NCBI GenBank assembly: GCA_030706015.1
Contig: JAUZPI010000025.1
Location: forward strand, 1-52,246
Source of the DNA: Bacillota bacterium
GTDB lineage: Bacteria > Bacillota > Clostridia > Clostridiales > Clostridiaceae
Direction of reading: 5' to 3'
Length of the DNA: 52,246 nt
Positions within the stretch are counted from its first letter, which is position 1; every line of letters begins with the position of its first letter. Of this stretch, positions 31,317 to 41,272 are shown piece after piece. Made by a program: the position numbers and the translations under genes. The notes under the pieces are model-generated. The model saw only the letters and a list, made by a program, of their open reading frames with translations. It had not been told where the DNA came from and did no database searches.

Positions 31317-32846
31317 ATGGACGACATAATTGTAAAAAACGAGCAAGAGGTCAATAAGATTGCTACTAAGATTCTATTTTGTACATCATTCATTGCATTT
31401 CCATTAATTATTATCCTAAACTATTTAAAAGTATTTACAATCCAACAGAATACTCTAATAGCATGTGTAATTGTTGGTTTTATTTGTACATCTATACCAT
31501 TTATTGTAGAAAAGCTAAGTGTAAACCCAAGCGTAGTTAAGTATTTGTGCATTATTATGAGTACAATAGTTATAGGCATACTAGCAATTAACCCAAGACT
31601 AGGAGTAAATCTTCTTTATTTATTTCCAATTACATTAAGCTGCTTATACTTTGATAAAAAACTTACTTATACATCAATTATACTAAATATCATTTCTTTA
31701 TTAATATCAAGATATATAAGATTAGCCATAGATATTAGTTCTCAAAATCCAAATTGGATTACCCAGGAGTACATTCCAATTGTGGCAGGATTTTTTATTG
31801 AATTAATTCTAGTCTCATTAGCTTTTAGTATGCTTACAAAGAGGACAAGGAACCTTTTAGATGATTTAATGCATTCAGAATCACAAAAATCTATATTAAA
31901 TAAATTAAAAGAGGTAATGAAGAAATCAACAGAGGCCTCCGATGTTTTAGCAAGTTCAGTTAGCACTCTTACCCAGGCAGTGGAATCAAGCACTAGGGAA
32001 AATGGATCAATTGCACAAAGTGCAGCGACTACAGCAGATGGCTGTGAAACAAACCTTAAATATGTAGAAAATACGTTTATTACTGTTAGCAATATATCAA
32101 AAGAACTTAATGAAATAACTGAGCAGTCCAAGGAGATGTCCAAGGTATCAAAGGATACGTTTACTGCTACAATTGAAAATGAACATCAAATTGAAAAAGC
32201 TATGGATAATATGCAGGAAATAGAGGTATCAACTATAAAGAGTAAAGAGTTAATTAATAGGCTAGGGGAAACCTCTGGTGAAATAGGAGATATCACCGGA
32301 ATGATAACCAGTATTGCAGAACAAACTAATTTATTAGCATTAAATGCTGCTATTGAATCTGCAAGAGCTGGAGAACATGGTAAAGGTTTTGCTGTAGTAG
32401 CAGATCAAATTAGAAAATTAGCGGAACAATCTGCTGGTGCTGCGAAAGAAATTGCTAATCTTATTAAAAGTATTCAAGTGGATATACTAAATGCTGTAGA
32501 ATCCATTGACCAAGAATCAAATATAATTAAATCTGGTATAGAAAACGTTAGAAAGGTTGGCAGCTCCTTTGAAAAGCTTAAAGGACTGCAGGAAAAATCA
32601 AATGTTAAAGTACATCAAATAGTTGAGTCTAGTGAAAAGGTATCAAATGATGGACAAAATATTGCTGAAATAGTTGAAAATATCAAACAATTGCTGGTTA
32701 AATCATTAAACGAAGTTGAGGATATAGCTACCTCAACACAGCATCAAGCTGCTACGATGGAAGAAATTAATACATCCTTTGAAGCTATTAATGAAACAGC
32801 TGTTCAGCTTCAGCAGTTAAGTAAGAGCATTAGTGTTGATATCTAA
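31317..32846 (+). CDS. Methyl-accepting chemotaxis protein with six N-terminal membrane helices
   Basis: 509 aa. Six hydrophobic segments in residues 14-170 (about 14-36, 41-58, 67-85, 90-107, 110-129, 149-170), no large extracellular domain and no HAMP, then the signalling coiled-coil with tip QTNLLALNAAIESARAGEHGKGF. Receptors of this layout probably sense a signal in or near the membrane. GGGGG precedes the ATG. The next gene starts 24 nt downstream. Unlike the receptor at 15099 it has no recognisable riboswitch in its leader. Confidence 0.92.
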   Translation: MDDIIVKNEQEVNKIATKILFCTSFIAFPLIIILNYLKVFTIQQNTLIACVIVGFICTSIPFIVEKLSVNPSVVKYLCIIMSTIVIGILAINPRLGVNLLYLFPITLSCLYFDKKLTYTSIILNIISLLISRYIRLAIDISSQNPNWITQEYIPIVAGFFIELILVSLAFSMLTKRTRNLLDDLMHSESQKSILNKLKEVMKKSTEASDVLASSVSTLTQAVESSTRENGSIAQSAATTADGCETNLKYVENTFITVSNISKELNEITEQSKEMSKVSKDTFTATIENEHQIEKAMDNMQEIEVSTIKSKELINRLGETSGEIGDITGMITSIAEQTNLLALNAAIESARAGEHGKGFAVVADQIRKLAEQSAGAAKEIANLIKSIQVDILNAVESIDQESNIIKSGIENVRKVGSSFEKLKGLQEKSNVKVHQIVESSEKVSNDGQNIAEIVENIKQLLVKSLNEVEDIATSTQHQAATMEEINTSFEAINETAVQLQQLSKSISVDI

Positions 32847-32869
32847 TAATATATTTTGGAGGGGAATTT

Positions 32870-33703
32870 ATGAATACCTTTAGACAGGTGGATTTGCATA
32901 TTCATTCTACTGCCTCTGATGGAAGCTTTGAACCTGAAAAAATTGTTCGGGTAGCACTAGAAGCTGGAGTAGGGATAATGGCCCTTACTGATCACGATTC
33001 ACTTAAGAATAATGCAAAGATGAAAGAATTAGCTGAAAAAGCAGGTATTACTTTTATTCCTGGGGTAGAGGTGTCTAGTACACTAGAAGATGAAGTGTTT
33101 CATATACTTGGATACAATATAGATTTAAACAATGAAAAATTAAATCATATTTTAAAAAGCAATACTAGTTTACTAGAAAGGAAAGACGATGAATTTATAA
33201 AGCTTTTGGTTAAAAAAGGTTATAGTATAAATTTTGAAGACTATGAAAGATACGAACACAAAAGCAGCAGAGGCGGATGGAAAGCATTAAGTTTTTTAAT
33301 TGATGCAGGACTATGTGTAGATGTTAAGGATTATTTTACAAGGCTGTGGATTGCAGAAAATGAAGTTAAATTTCCTATATTTCCGCATCCACAAGAGGTA
33401 ATTAAGGCTTTAAAAGAAGCAGGTGGTACAGCTGTACTTGCTCATCCATATTATTCACCCTGTGACGAATCTGTAGAGTCTCGATTAAAAAGATTTTTAG
33501 AGATTGGTATTATGGGTGTAGAATGTTTTCATCCAAATCATAAAAAAGATGTATCTCTTAAATGTTTAAATTGGTGCAAAAATAATGGAATCACATCTAC
33601 GGCAGGTTCAGATAGTCACGGAGATCTTATTATTACAAGACATATAGGAAAGCCTATAGTTTTTGAGAATGAAATTAACATTAGTGAATTATTAAGAGGA
33701 TAA
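32870..33703 (+). CDS. PHP-domain phosphoesterase (nucleotide phosphatase / RNase AM-like)
   Basis: 277 aa. Metal-binding motifs in order: DLHIHSTASDG (His10, His12, Asp17), LTDHDS, PGVEVS, LAHPYYS and GSDSHGD. These match the YciV/RNase AM group of PHP proteins, which act as 3',5'-nucleoside bisphosphate phosphatases or 5'-3' exoribonucleases on short RNAs. AGGGG precedes the ATG. It lies 24 nt after the receptor gene, so it may be co-transcribed, but no functional link is evident. Confidence 0.85.
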   Translation: MNTFRQVDLHIHSTASDGSFEPEKIVRVALEAGVGIMALTDHDSLKNNAKMKELAEKAGITFIPGVEVSSTLEDEVFHILGYNIDLNNEKLNHILKSNTSLLERKDDEFIKLLVKKGYSINFEDYERYEHKSSRGGWKALSFLIDAGLCVDVKDYFTRLWIAENEVKFPIFPHPQEVIKALKEAGGTAVLAHPYYSPCDESVESRLKRFLEIGIMGVECFHPNHKKDVSLKCLNWCKNNGITSTAGSDSHGDLIITRHIGKPIVFENEINISELLRG

Positions 33704-33787
33704 CCATTTATATATTAGCAACTTCTCTCAATGTGTCATATATAGATATTAGAAAATATTTGTTTATATAAGTTCAGGGAGGAGTTT

Positions 33788-34162
33788 ATGGCTCAATTAA
33801 TACTTGAATATGTATTAATTGTAATTCTAGTGTTAGGGTTATCATATTTAATATATATAGTAAAAGAAAAAGGCGTTAGAATTGAAGAAGATTATTACGG
33901 GGTAGGATATACTATCTTAGATGACTTAGCAGCCTCAGAGGCTACCACAGAAAATATAAAAAATATATTAAGAGCTGTAGGCACGGTAGTGCAGCTTGTG
34001 GAATGTAACTACAAAGATGAAACTAATGGTTTTAAGGAAAAGCTGGCATTAGAACTATCAAAGGATTCTATAAAGAAGTTAGGTTTTAGATATAATATAA
34101 ATGATGAAAGTATAATACAGCTTATAAGACTTGCTACAGCATTTTTTCCATCCATTAATTAG
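33788..34162 (+). CDS. Small membrane-anchored protein of unknown function
   Basis: 124 aa. One N-terminal membrane helix (about 5-26) followed by a ~95-residue cytosolic, mostly helical domain. I recognise no family. AGGGAGGAG precedes the ATG and a terminator follows. The gap to the PHP gene is 84 nt without a clear terminator, so it may belong to the same transcript. Confidence 0.65.
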   Translation: MAQLILEYVLIVILVLGLSYLIYIVKEKGVRIEEDYYGVGYTILDDLAASEATTENIKNILRAVGTVVQLVECNYKDETNGFKEKLALELSKDSIKKLGFRYNINDESIIQLIRLATAFFPSIN

Positions 34163-34192
34163 TTTTAATTAGAGCAGGTGAAAACTACATTT

Positions 34193-34236
34193 AATCTAGC
34201 AGTACATAGTTAAAACTATGCACTGCTAGATTTTAT
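34193..34236 (+). terminator. Terminator after the small membrane protein gene
   Basis: Long stem AATCTAGCAGT.CATAGT / ACTATG.ACTGCTAGATT with one mismatch and a 4-nt loop, then TTTTATTATTTT. Confidence 0.85.
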
Positions 34237-34262
34237 TATTTTAATTATGTTAAAAAAATTAC

Positions 34263-34291
34263 TTTACGATTTTTACATAAACATATAAAAT
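34263..34291 (+). promoter_or_regulatory. Candidate promoter of parE-parC
   Basis: TTTACG (34263-34268) and TAAAAT (34286-34291), 17-bp spacer, about 45 nt before the parE ATG. Confidence 0.6.
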
Positions 34292-34335
34292 AACATATGT
34301 GAAATAAAAGGTAAGATTAAACTGGAGGAAAATTA

Positions 34336-36291
34336 ATGAGTGAAGTTAATAAAGAAGAACAAATTTATGATGTTACCGCACTCACCTCTTTAGAAAAACT
34401 AGAACCAGTTAGAATTAGACCCGGAATGTACATAGGTTCTACTGGGAGTAAGGGGCTTCACCATTGTATTTGGGAAGTACTAGATAATTCTATTGATGAG
34501 ATTTCCAATGGATATGGAGACAGAGCGGTAATAATTTTAAATAAAGATAAAAGTGTTTCTGTTGAGGATAATGGAAGAGGTATACCTACAGGTATTCACC
34601 CTTTAAGAAAAAAATCTGGGGTTGAGATGGTATTTACTGAACTGCATACTGGTGGTAAATTTGATAATAAAAATTACAAGACCTCAGGAGGGCTTCATGG
34701 AGTTGGTGCTGCAGTAGTAAATGCATTATCTGAGTGGTTAGAGGTAGAAGTTAAACAAGGTGGAAAAATTTATAAACAACGATTTGAATATTCCTATGAC
34801 AAGGGATTAAAACGGGATATGCCTGGTACGCCAGTAACGGAGCTGAAGGTAATTGGAAAGTCCAGTGAAACAGGCACCAAGGTTACCTTTAAACCAGATA
34901 AAGAGGTATTTGGTCATAATGAGTTTAGATTTGATATAATTGATGAAAGACTTCAGGAACTAGCTTTTCAAAATAAAGGTATCACCTTAATTCTTAAAGA
35001 CGAACGAAAAGATGAAGTTGTGGAAAAGCAGTATCATTCCACAAGAGGGCTCTTGGACTTTATAGATTATTTAAATGAAAGTAAGACAGCTATTCATAAG
35101 GAACCTATAGTATTTGATGGTGAAAGAGAAATTAATGGGATAAGTATGTACTCTGAAGTGTGTATGCAGTTTACTGATTCTACTACAGAGTATATGGCGA
35201 GCTATGTAAATAATATACCTACTACAGAGGCAGGAACCCATGAAACTGGCTTTAAAACAGGTATGACTAGGGCATTTAAGGAGTGGGCTAAAAAGCTTAA
35301 TCTTATTAAGGATAAGGACAAAGAGTTTGAGGGTGATGACTTAAGAGAAGGTATGACAGCTATTCTAAGAATTAAATTAACTAATCCAATTTTTGAAGGT
35401 CAAACAAAGACTAAGCTGGGAAACAATGAAGCTTATACTATGATGAATGATCTTGCTTATACAAAATTAAGTGAATGGATTGAAGATAATAAAGAATTAG
35501 CTACAACAATTATTACTAATGCCCTTCAGGCTGCTGCCAGAAAAGATAAAATTAGAAAGATTAATGAGGCTGAGAAGAAAAAAATAGGTAAGGGTGCAGC
35601 TCCTCTAGCTGGAAAAGTAGCGGTTTGTACGTTGAAGGATAAGACTTTAACTGAATTCATTATTGTTGAGGGAGATTCTGCAGGAGGAAGTGCTAAGCAA
35701 GCAAGAGATAGAAGATTTCAAAGCATTATGCCTTCTAAAGGAAAAATAATGAATACTGAAAAACAGAATCTCGAGAATGTATTAGCCAGCGAGGAACTCA
35801 AAATTTTTAATGCTGCTGTAGGAACTGGTGTTCTAGATAATTATAGTGAAGACGATTTACGATATGACAAGATCATAATTATGAGTGATGCAGATGTTGA
35901 CGGCTATCATATAAGAACACTATGGATGACCTATATATACAGATATATGAGACCTTTAATTGCTAGTGGACATCTTTATATTGCACTGCCGCCATTATAC
36001 AAGGTATATAAACAGGGGAAAAAGGGTGAGATTGTTAAGTATGCCTATAGTGATGATGAATTAGAAAGTGTGAAAAAGGAAATTGGTAAGGGTGCTTTAA
36101 TACAAAGATATAAAGGTTTAGGAGAAATGAATGCTGATCAGCTTTGGGATACTACATTAAATCCAGAAACAAGAACTATTCAACAGGTAACAATTGAAGA
36201 CGCATCAAAAGCAGAAAAAATGGTATCTCTTCTAATGGGAGATGTGGTTGAACCAAGAAAAAACTACATGTATAAATACGGTGAATTTTAG
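34336..36291 (+). CDS. parE: DNA topoisomerase IV subunit B
   Basis: 651 aa, the ATPase subunit. GHKL ATP site: EVLDNSIDE, VEDNGRGIP, GLHGVGAAVVNALS. Transducer then Toprim: IIVEGDSAGGSAKQARDR (catalytic Glu) and IIMSDADVDGYHIRT (metal Asp pair). The 651-aa length and lack of an insert fit Gram-positive ParE/GyrB. ParE rather than GyrB is chosen because parC follows at once, the partner lacks the GyrA box in its usual place, and no dnaA/recF context is seen. GGAGG precedes the ATG. Confidence 0.92.
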   Translation: MSEVNKEEQIYDVTALTSLEKLEPVRIRPGMYIGSTGSKGLHHCIWEVLDNSIDEISNGYGDRAVIILNKDKSVSVEDNGRGIPTGIHPLRKKSGVEMVFTELHTGGKFDNKNYKTSGGLHGVGAAVVNALSEWLEVEVKQGGKIYKQRFEYSYDKGLKRDMPGTPVTELKVIGKSSETGTKVTFKPDKEVFGHNEFRFDIIDERLQELAFQNKGITLILKDERKDEVVEKQYHSTRGLLDFIDYLNESKTAIHKEPIVFDGEREINGISMYSEVCMQFTDSTTEYMASYVNNIPTTEAGTHETGFKTGMTRAFKEWAKKLNLIKDKDKEFEGDDLREGMTAILRIKLTNPIFEGQTKTKLGNNEAYTMMNDLAYTKLSEWIEDNKELATTIITNALQAAARKDKIRKINEAEKKKIGKGAAPLAGKVAVCTLKDKTLTEFIIVEGDSAGGSAKQARDRRFQSIMPSKGKIMNTEKQNLENVLASEELKIFNAAVGTGVLDNYSEDDLRYDKIIIMSDADVDGYHIRTLWMTYIYRYMRPLIASGHLYIALPPLYKVYKQGKKGEIVKYAYSDDELESVKKEIGKGALIQRYKGLGEMNADQLWDTTLNPETRTIQQVTIEDASKAEKMVSLLMGDVVEPRKNYMYKYGEF

Positions 36292-36312
36292 TATTTGGAA
36301 GGAATGAAATAA

Positions 36313-39189
36313 ATGGTTAAGAAAATAGATATACCAAAGGATAATAATATAATAAAAGTTCCTTTAGAAGAAGCTATGCCGGATAATTATTTGCCTTATG
36401 CAGTTGAAGTAGCAAAAGACAGAGCACTTCCAGATGTACGAGATGGTTTAAAGCCAGTGCACAGAAGAATACTATATGGTTCATATATGCTGAAAGCTTT
36501 TCCAGATAAGCCTTATTATAAATCTGCAAGAATAGTAGGAGATATCCTTGGTAAATATCACCCTCATGGTGATTCTTCAGTATACGATGCAATGGTTATC
36601 CTGGCTCAGAGTTTTTCTACAAGAATGACTTTAATTGACGGACATGGAAATTGGGGAAGTATGGACGGTGATAGTGCTGCTGCCATGAGATATACAGAAG
36701 CAAGATTGACTCCAATAGCCCTTGAAATGCTGAGAGATATAGATAAAGACGTAGTTGATATGGTAGATAACTATTCAGCCTCTGAACTAGAACCAAAGGT
36801 ATTGCCTGCAAAATACCCTAACATACTTGTAAATGGTGCCTTTGGTATTGCTGTTGGACTTGCTACCAATATACCTCCTCATAATCTTAGAGAGGTAATA
36901 GATGCTTCCTTAGCTTATATTGATAATAATGATATAACTACTAAGGAATTATTATGTATTTTAAAAGGACCTGATCTGCCAACTGGCGGAATTATTATTG
37001 GAAAAAATGCTTTGTTAGCTGCTTATGAGACTGGTGAGGGAAAAGTAACATTGAGGGCTAAGACAAACATTGAAACCTTAGAAAATGGCAGACTTGGCAT
37101 AGTTATAACAGAATTTCCTTATAGAAAAAATAAGGCGAAAATGCTTCAATTGATTTCTGAAATGACTGGAGACAAGAAGCATTCAAAAGCTCTGGAAGCA
37201 ATAACTGATATAAGAGACGAATCAGACAGAACAGGAATAAGAGCTGTTATCGAATTAAAAAAATCTGCTGATAAAGAAATGGCGGAAAAGGTTTTGAAGT
37301 ACCTTTTTAAGAAAACTGAGCTGCAAAGTAATATATCATTTAATTTGGTAGCAATTGCTGATGGAAAACCACAAACTTTAGGGTTAAAAATGGTGCTGCA
37401 TTATTATTTGCAGCATGCAAAGGAAGTAATAACCCGTAGAACTCAAAAGGAGCTTGAAATAGCAAAAAGAAGATTTCATATTGTGGAAGGCTTCATAAAA
37501 GCTATAGATATTATTGATGAAATAATTTCTACAATAAGAGCATCAAAATCAAAAAAAGACTCTGAACAAAATTTAATGAATAAGTTTGGATTTACAGAAA
37601 TACAAGCAGAAGCAATTGTAGAACTTATGTTATATAGACTTACAGGTCTTGAAATAAAAGCTTTTGAAAAGGAGCACAGTGAGTTAGAAAAATTGATTAA
37701 GAGGCTTACAAAAATTCTTGAGAATGAAAAAGAACTCTTAAAGGTAATAAAAAATGAAATGATAGAGGTAAGAGATAAATTCGGTGATGATCGAAGGACA
37801 GAGATTATAGAAGATGATAGTGAAGCTAAAATCGACATTGAAGAATTAATAGTAGTTGAGGACGTAGTAATAACCTTATCTAATGAGGGATATATAAAGA
37901 GGCTTCCACAGAAGAATTACGCTAGATCCAATGCCAATGCAGAGGATATCGATTATAGAGAAGGTGATTATCTAAAGTATTTGTTAGAATCCAATACAAG
38001 AGATTCTCTAGTGCTGTTTACAGATAAGGGTAATATGTATCAAACAAAAGTAGTTGGTATTCCAGAAATGAAGTGGAAGGAAAAAGGCGAAAAGATTGAT
38101 ACAATTATAAAAGGGCTTGATTTAATAGAGGAATCAATAATTGCAGTTTACTCTATTTCTAATTTTGCTGCACAAAAGGATTTATTATTTGTCACTGACA
38201 AAGCTGTAATAAAGAAGACTCAGTTAGATAGGTTTAGTACTAGTTACTCAAAAATATCAGCATTAAAGCTTAAAAATGATGAAAAACTAGTAAATACAGC
38301 TATAATCGATAGAAATAAAGAAGAAGACTTTATTCAAATTAAAACTAACATGGGTCTCCAATTTACTATGGAGCAGCCAAAGTTAGAAGCAGTGGATAGA
38401 AATATTATAGGAACTCAATTGCTGAACTTAAGTGTTAGTCACAAAGTAACATCGGTAGAGTATGTTGAAACCAGTGAGTATAAAACTTTCTATATTGCAA
38501 TTAGCGAAAAAGGATTAATTAAGACTGTAGAAAAAATAACAGCTGCAAATAAAAAGGATAAATATTGTGCTGCAAATTCAAACAGCAAGGTAATGATTTT
38601 CTTAGATGACGGCACTGTGGTAAAAATACCAGCGCTAATGCTTCAAAACATATCTTTGGATGGTGTACAGCTAGAAAAGCTGTATGATGAATTCGATAAC
38701 AATAAAAAAGTGCTAGGTGTAACTTCTTTTGAGAATTTTAATAGTCAAGAAGTATATTTCTTCAGTAAAAAAGGATATGTTAAGAGGACTGAGATAAAGG
38801 AATTTCAAGGAGAATATTTATCCACGGCCGCATACAGAATAAGAGGTGAAGATGACAAATTAATTGATGTTAAATTTACCTTAGGTGAGGAAGTTGACAT
38901 TTTAATAGTTACACAAAAAGCTATGTGTATAAGATTTAAAGGAAGTTCAATAAGTTTTATGGGAAAAATCGCCTCTGGAGTAACAGGAATAAGTTTAAGT
39001 GAAGATGATTCAGTGGTTTATTGTGGCTTCATTCATGATAAATTAAAACAGATACTGCTTCTTGCTAAAGATAAGCAGGAGAAATTAATTTCAATAGAGG
39101 ATATTAAAGTACAAAATAGAGCAGGTAGAGGCAAAAATTTAATGCTTATAGTAATGGGTAATTATATAAAAGAAGTAAAAGAAAAATAA
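36313..39189 (+). CDS. parC: DNA topoisomerase IV subunit A
   Basis: 958 aa, the cleavage-reunion subunit; longer than many ParC proteins (~750-820). Catalytic Tyr127 in AAMRYTEAR. The quinolone region reads HPHGDSSVYD; the positions equivalent to GyrA Ser83 and Asp87 are Ser88 and Asp92, i.e. the unmutated type. Residues ~370-480 are the coiled-coil and C-gate; from ~510 a six-bladed C-terminal propeller follows. Blade 1 has SNANAEDI where gyrase has its QRRGGKG box, which supports topoisomerase IV; a box-like QNRAGRGK appears at 934-941, close to the C-terminus. It starts 21 nt after parE and has AAGGA before the ATG. Confidence 0.92.
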   Translation: MVKKIDIPKDNNIIKVPLEEAMPDNYLPYAVEVAKDRALPDVRDGLKPVHRRILYGSYMLKAFPDKPYYKSARIVGDILGKYHPHGDSSVYDAMVILAQSFSTRMTLIDGHGNWGSMDGDSAAAMRYTEARLTPIALEMLRDIDKDVVDMVDNYSASELEPKVLPAKYPNILVNGAFGIAVGLATNIPPHNLREVIDASLAYIDNNDITTKELLCILKGPDLPTGGIIIGKNALLAAYETGEGKVTLRAKTNIETLENGRLGIVITEFPYRKNKAKMLQLISEMTGDKKHSKALEAITDIRDESDRTGIRAVIELKKSADKEMAEKVLKYLFKKTELQSNISFNLVAIADGKPQTLGLKMVLHYYLQHAKEVITRRTQKELEIAKRRFHIVEGFIKAIDIIDEIISTIRASKSKKDSEQNLMNKFGFTEIQAEAIVELMLYRLTGLEIKAFEKEHSELEKLIKRLTKILENEKELLKVIKNEMIEVRDKFGDDRRTEIIEDDSEAKIDIEELIVVEDVVITLSNEGYIKRLPQKNYARSNANAEDIDYREGDYLKYLLESNTRDSLVLFTDKGNMYQTKVVGIPEMKWKEKGEKIDTIIKGLDLIEESIIAVYSISNFAAQKDLLFVTDKAVIKKTQLDRFSTSYSKISALKLKNDEKLVNTAIIDRNKEEDFIQIKTNMGLQFTMEQPKLEAVDRNIIGTQLLNLSVSHKVTSVEYVETSEYKTFYIAISEKGLIKTVEKITAANKKDKYCAANSNSKVMIFLDDGTVVKIPALMLQNISLDGVQLEKLYDEFDNNKKVLGVTSFENFNSQEVYFFSKKGYVKRTEIKEFQGEYLSTAAYRIRGEDDKLIDVKFTLGEEVDILIVTQKAMCIRFKGSSISFMGKIASGVTGISLSEDDSVVYCGFIHDKLKQILLLAKDKQEKLISIEDIKVQNRAGRGKNLMLIVMGNYIKEVKEK

Positions 39190-39242
39190 ATCATGTGGTA
39201 TAATTAGAGGGGAATACACAGCATTGGAAGGAGAGGTAAATT

Positions 39243-39815
39243 ATGAAGAAAGTATTGCTTTTTTTAGCAGAAGGCTTTGAAGAAATTGAAGCTCTTACTG
39301 TAGTAGATGTACTTAGAAGAGCAAGTATAACCTGTGATACTTGTTCAATAAAGGATACAGAAGTAACAGGAGCTCATGGTATAACCGTTAAGGCGGATAA
39401 GTTAATAGAAGATATTAATAAAGCTGATTATGATGTAGTAGTTTTACCAGGTGGAATGCCAGGCTCTACAAATTTAAGAGATAATGAAAAAGTGATAAAC
39501 ATTGTAAAAGAATTTTACTCAAGCGGCAAACTTGTCTCAGCAATTTGTGCAGCACCAATAGTTTTGGCTAAAGCAGGTATTTTAGAGGATAAAAAAGTAA
39601 CATCGTATCCAGGTTTTCAACCAGAACTAGGAGCATGCAGCTACTCTGAAGAATTAGTTGTACAGGATGGTAATTTATTAACTAGTAGAGGACCTGCAAC
39701 AGCATTATATTTCGCCTATAAACTAGTAGAAAACATTAAGGGCCAAGAAGAAGCAGCAAATCTTAGAGAAGGTATGCTGGTAAACTTACTTGAAAATAAC
39801 ATAAAATCAATGTAA
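39243..39815 (+). CDS. DJ-1/PfpI family protein (YajL-like)
   Basis: 190 aa. Conserved Glu in AEGFEEIEA and reactive Cys102 in SAICAAP, LPGGMPGS, and TSYPGFQ are the DJ-1/YajL marks. Members act as cysteine-based redox or glyoxal-stress proteins; the exact activity (deglycase, chaperone, glyoxalase) is disputed in the literature. AAGGAGAGG precedes the ATG, 53 nt after parC. A terminator follows. Confidence 0.9.
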   Translation: MKKVLLFLAEGFEEIEALTVVDVLRRASITCDTCSIKDTEVTGAHGITVKADKLIEDINKADYDVVVLPGGMPGSTNLRDNEKVINIVKEFYSSGKLVSAICAAPIVLAKAGILEDKKVTSYPGFQPELGACSYSEELVVQDGNLLTSRGPATALYFAYKLVENIKGQEEAANLREGMLVNLLENNIKSM

Positions 39816-39821
39816 AATACT

Positions 39822-39856
39822 TGAGGGGGTGACGAATCGTCATTCCCTTTATTTTT
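39822..39856 (+). terminator. Terminator after the DJ-1 family gene
   Basis: Stem AGGGGGTGACG / CGTCATTCCCT with two G-T pairs and a 3-nt loop, then T-rich sequence. Confidence 0.75.
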
Positions 39857-39931
39857 GTGGTAACATAAGCTGAATAAATATTTTTTAATTGGTAAATATA
39901 ACATGTGTTAATTTTGTAGTGAGGTGATATT

Positions 39932-41152
39932 ATGGAAAAACTTAGGTTGAATAATGGTATAAAACTAATTTACAACCATAAGGATGGAAACCTGACATCT
40001 TTTTGCATAGGTTTCAATGCAGGGGCTTTGGTAGAGGAAGAAAATCAGCTGGGTCTTGCTCATGCTGTTGAGCATATGGTGTTTAAAGGGACTGCAGATA
40101 AGGATGAGTATCAGATAAATTCAATGTGTGATGAAATATTTGGTTTTAATAATGCTATGACAAATTTTCCATATGCTATTTATTACGGCACTACTTTTTC
40201 TGATGAGTTTGATAAGGGGTTAGGGTTATACGCTGATATTTTACTGCATCCTGCTTTTCCAGAAAAGGGATTTAAAGAAGAAATTGATATAATCCTTGAA
40301 GAACTCAAGGAATGGAAAGAAGATAGTGAACAGCTTTGTGAAGATATAATGTTCTTTAATGCTTTTAAGAAAAATAGAATAAGAGAACGTATTATTGGTA
40401 CAGAAGAAAGTATAAAATCCATTACTATTGAAGATATAAAGTCCTTTTATAGCAAGTTTTATGCCCCAAGTAACTGTGTGATAAGTGTAGTATCATCTTT
40501 AAAATTAAGTAGCATTTTGCCGGTGATACATAAATATTTTGATGAATGGAATAGCGATGTTAATAATAGACATATAGACAAATATGAGAAACATACTGAA
40601 GGTATATTTGAGGAAGAGAAAAGTGGATTATATGGGGCTAAAATTCAATATTGTTTTCCTATAAATCATCTAAATGATAGGGAAATAAAGGCCCTTAGAG
40701 TGTTTAACACTGTATTTGGTGAGGGTACCAGCAGTATGCTTTTTGATGAAATAAGAACTAAAAATGGTTTGGCCTATGATGTTAAAACTAATATTAAAAA
40801 TGAAAAAGGCATAAAATTATTTACTATTTCACTAGGCACTTCTTCAGAAAATATAAATAAATGCATTGATATCATAAATGCAAAAATTGAACATGCAAAA
40901 GGTTTGAAGAACTATTTTACTATTGGTAAGATAGAAGGTATTGCTAAAAGTCTTCGAATGAAAAGGGAATTGCAGCTAGAGCGTTCCATTGAGATGGCAA
41001 AACATCTAACTACCTATGAGATAATGTATAGTTTTGCAAATAATGTTTATGAGGAAGTTAATGAACTGGATGGTTTGTCTGAAGCAGAAATCATAAATGT
41101 AATTAATAAGGTTTTTTTAAATCCTACAATTCAAATTTTAAGGCCTAGTTAA
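39932..41152 (+). CDS. M16-family zinc metallopeptidase
   Basis: 406 aa. The inverted zinc motif HAVEH (His44, Glu47, His48) is present within GLAHAVEHMVFKGT; a downstream helix EEIDIILEEL can provide the third ligand. The C-terminal half carries the usual R/Y region in modified form (SSMLFDEIRTKNGLAYDV). This is the MPP/PqqL/YmxG-like processing protease family; no signal peptide, so cytosolic. The substrate is unknown. GAGGTGA precedes the ATG. Confidence 0.9.
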   Translation: MEKLRLNNGIKLIYNHKDGNLTSFCIGFNAGALVEEENQLGLAHAVEHMVFKGTADKDEYQINSMCDEIFGFNNAMTNFPYAIYYGTTFSDEFDKGLGLYADILLHPAFPEKGFKEEIDIILEELKEWKEDSEQLCEDIMFFNAFKKNRIRERIIGTEESIKSITIEDIKSFYSKFYAPSNCVISVVSSLKLSSILPVIHKYFDEWNSDVNNRHIDKYEKHTEGIFEEEKSGLYGAKIQYCFPINHLNDREIKALRVFNTVFGEGTSSMLFDEIRTKNGLAYDVKTNIKNEKGIKLFTISLGTSSENINKCIDIINAKIEHAKGLKNYFTIGKIEGIAKSLRMKRELQLERSIEMAKHLTTYEIMYSFANNVYEEVNELDGLSEAEIINVINKVFLNPTIQILRPS

Positions 41153-41176
41153 GAAAAAATACTAGGCTTAATTTTT
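41141..41176 (+). terminator. Terminator overlapping the end of the M16 peptidase gene
   Basis: Stem GCCTAGT (41143-41149) with ACTAGGC (41161-41167), followed after TTAA by TTTTTT. It begins before the stop codon. Confidence 0.65.
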
Positions 41177-41272
41177 TGAAATAATAAGTATACGAAGCAC
41201 ATATATTATGATAAAATCACATTAAATAATAATTATTCTTTTTTTAGTTTATTATTTCTAATGGAGGCAAGA

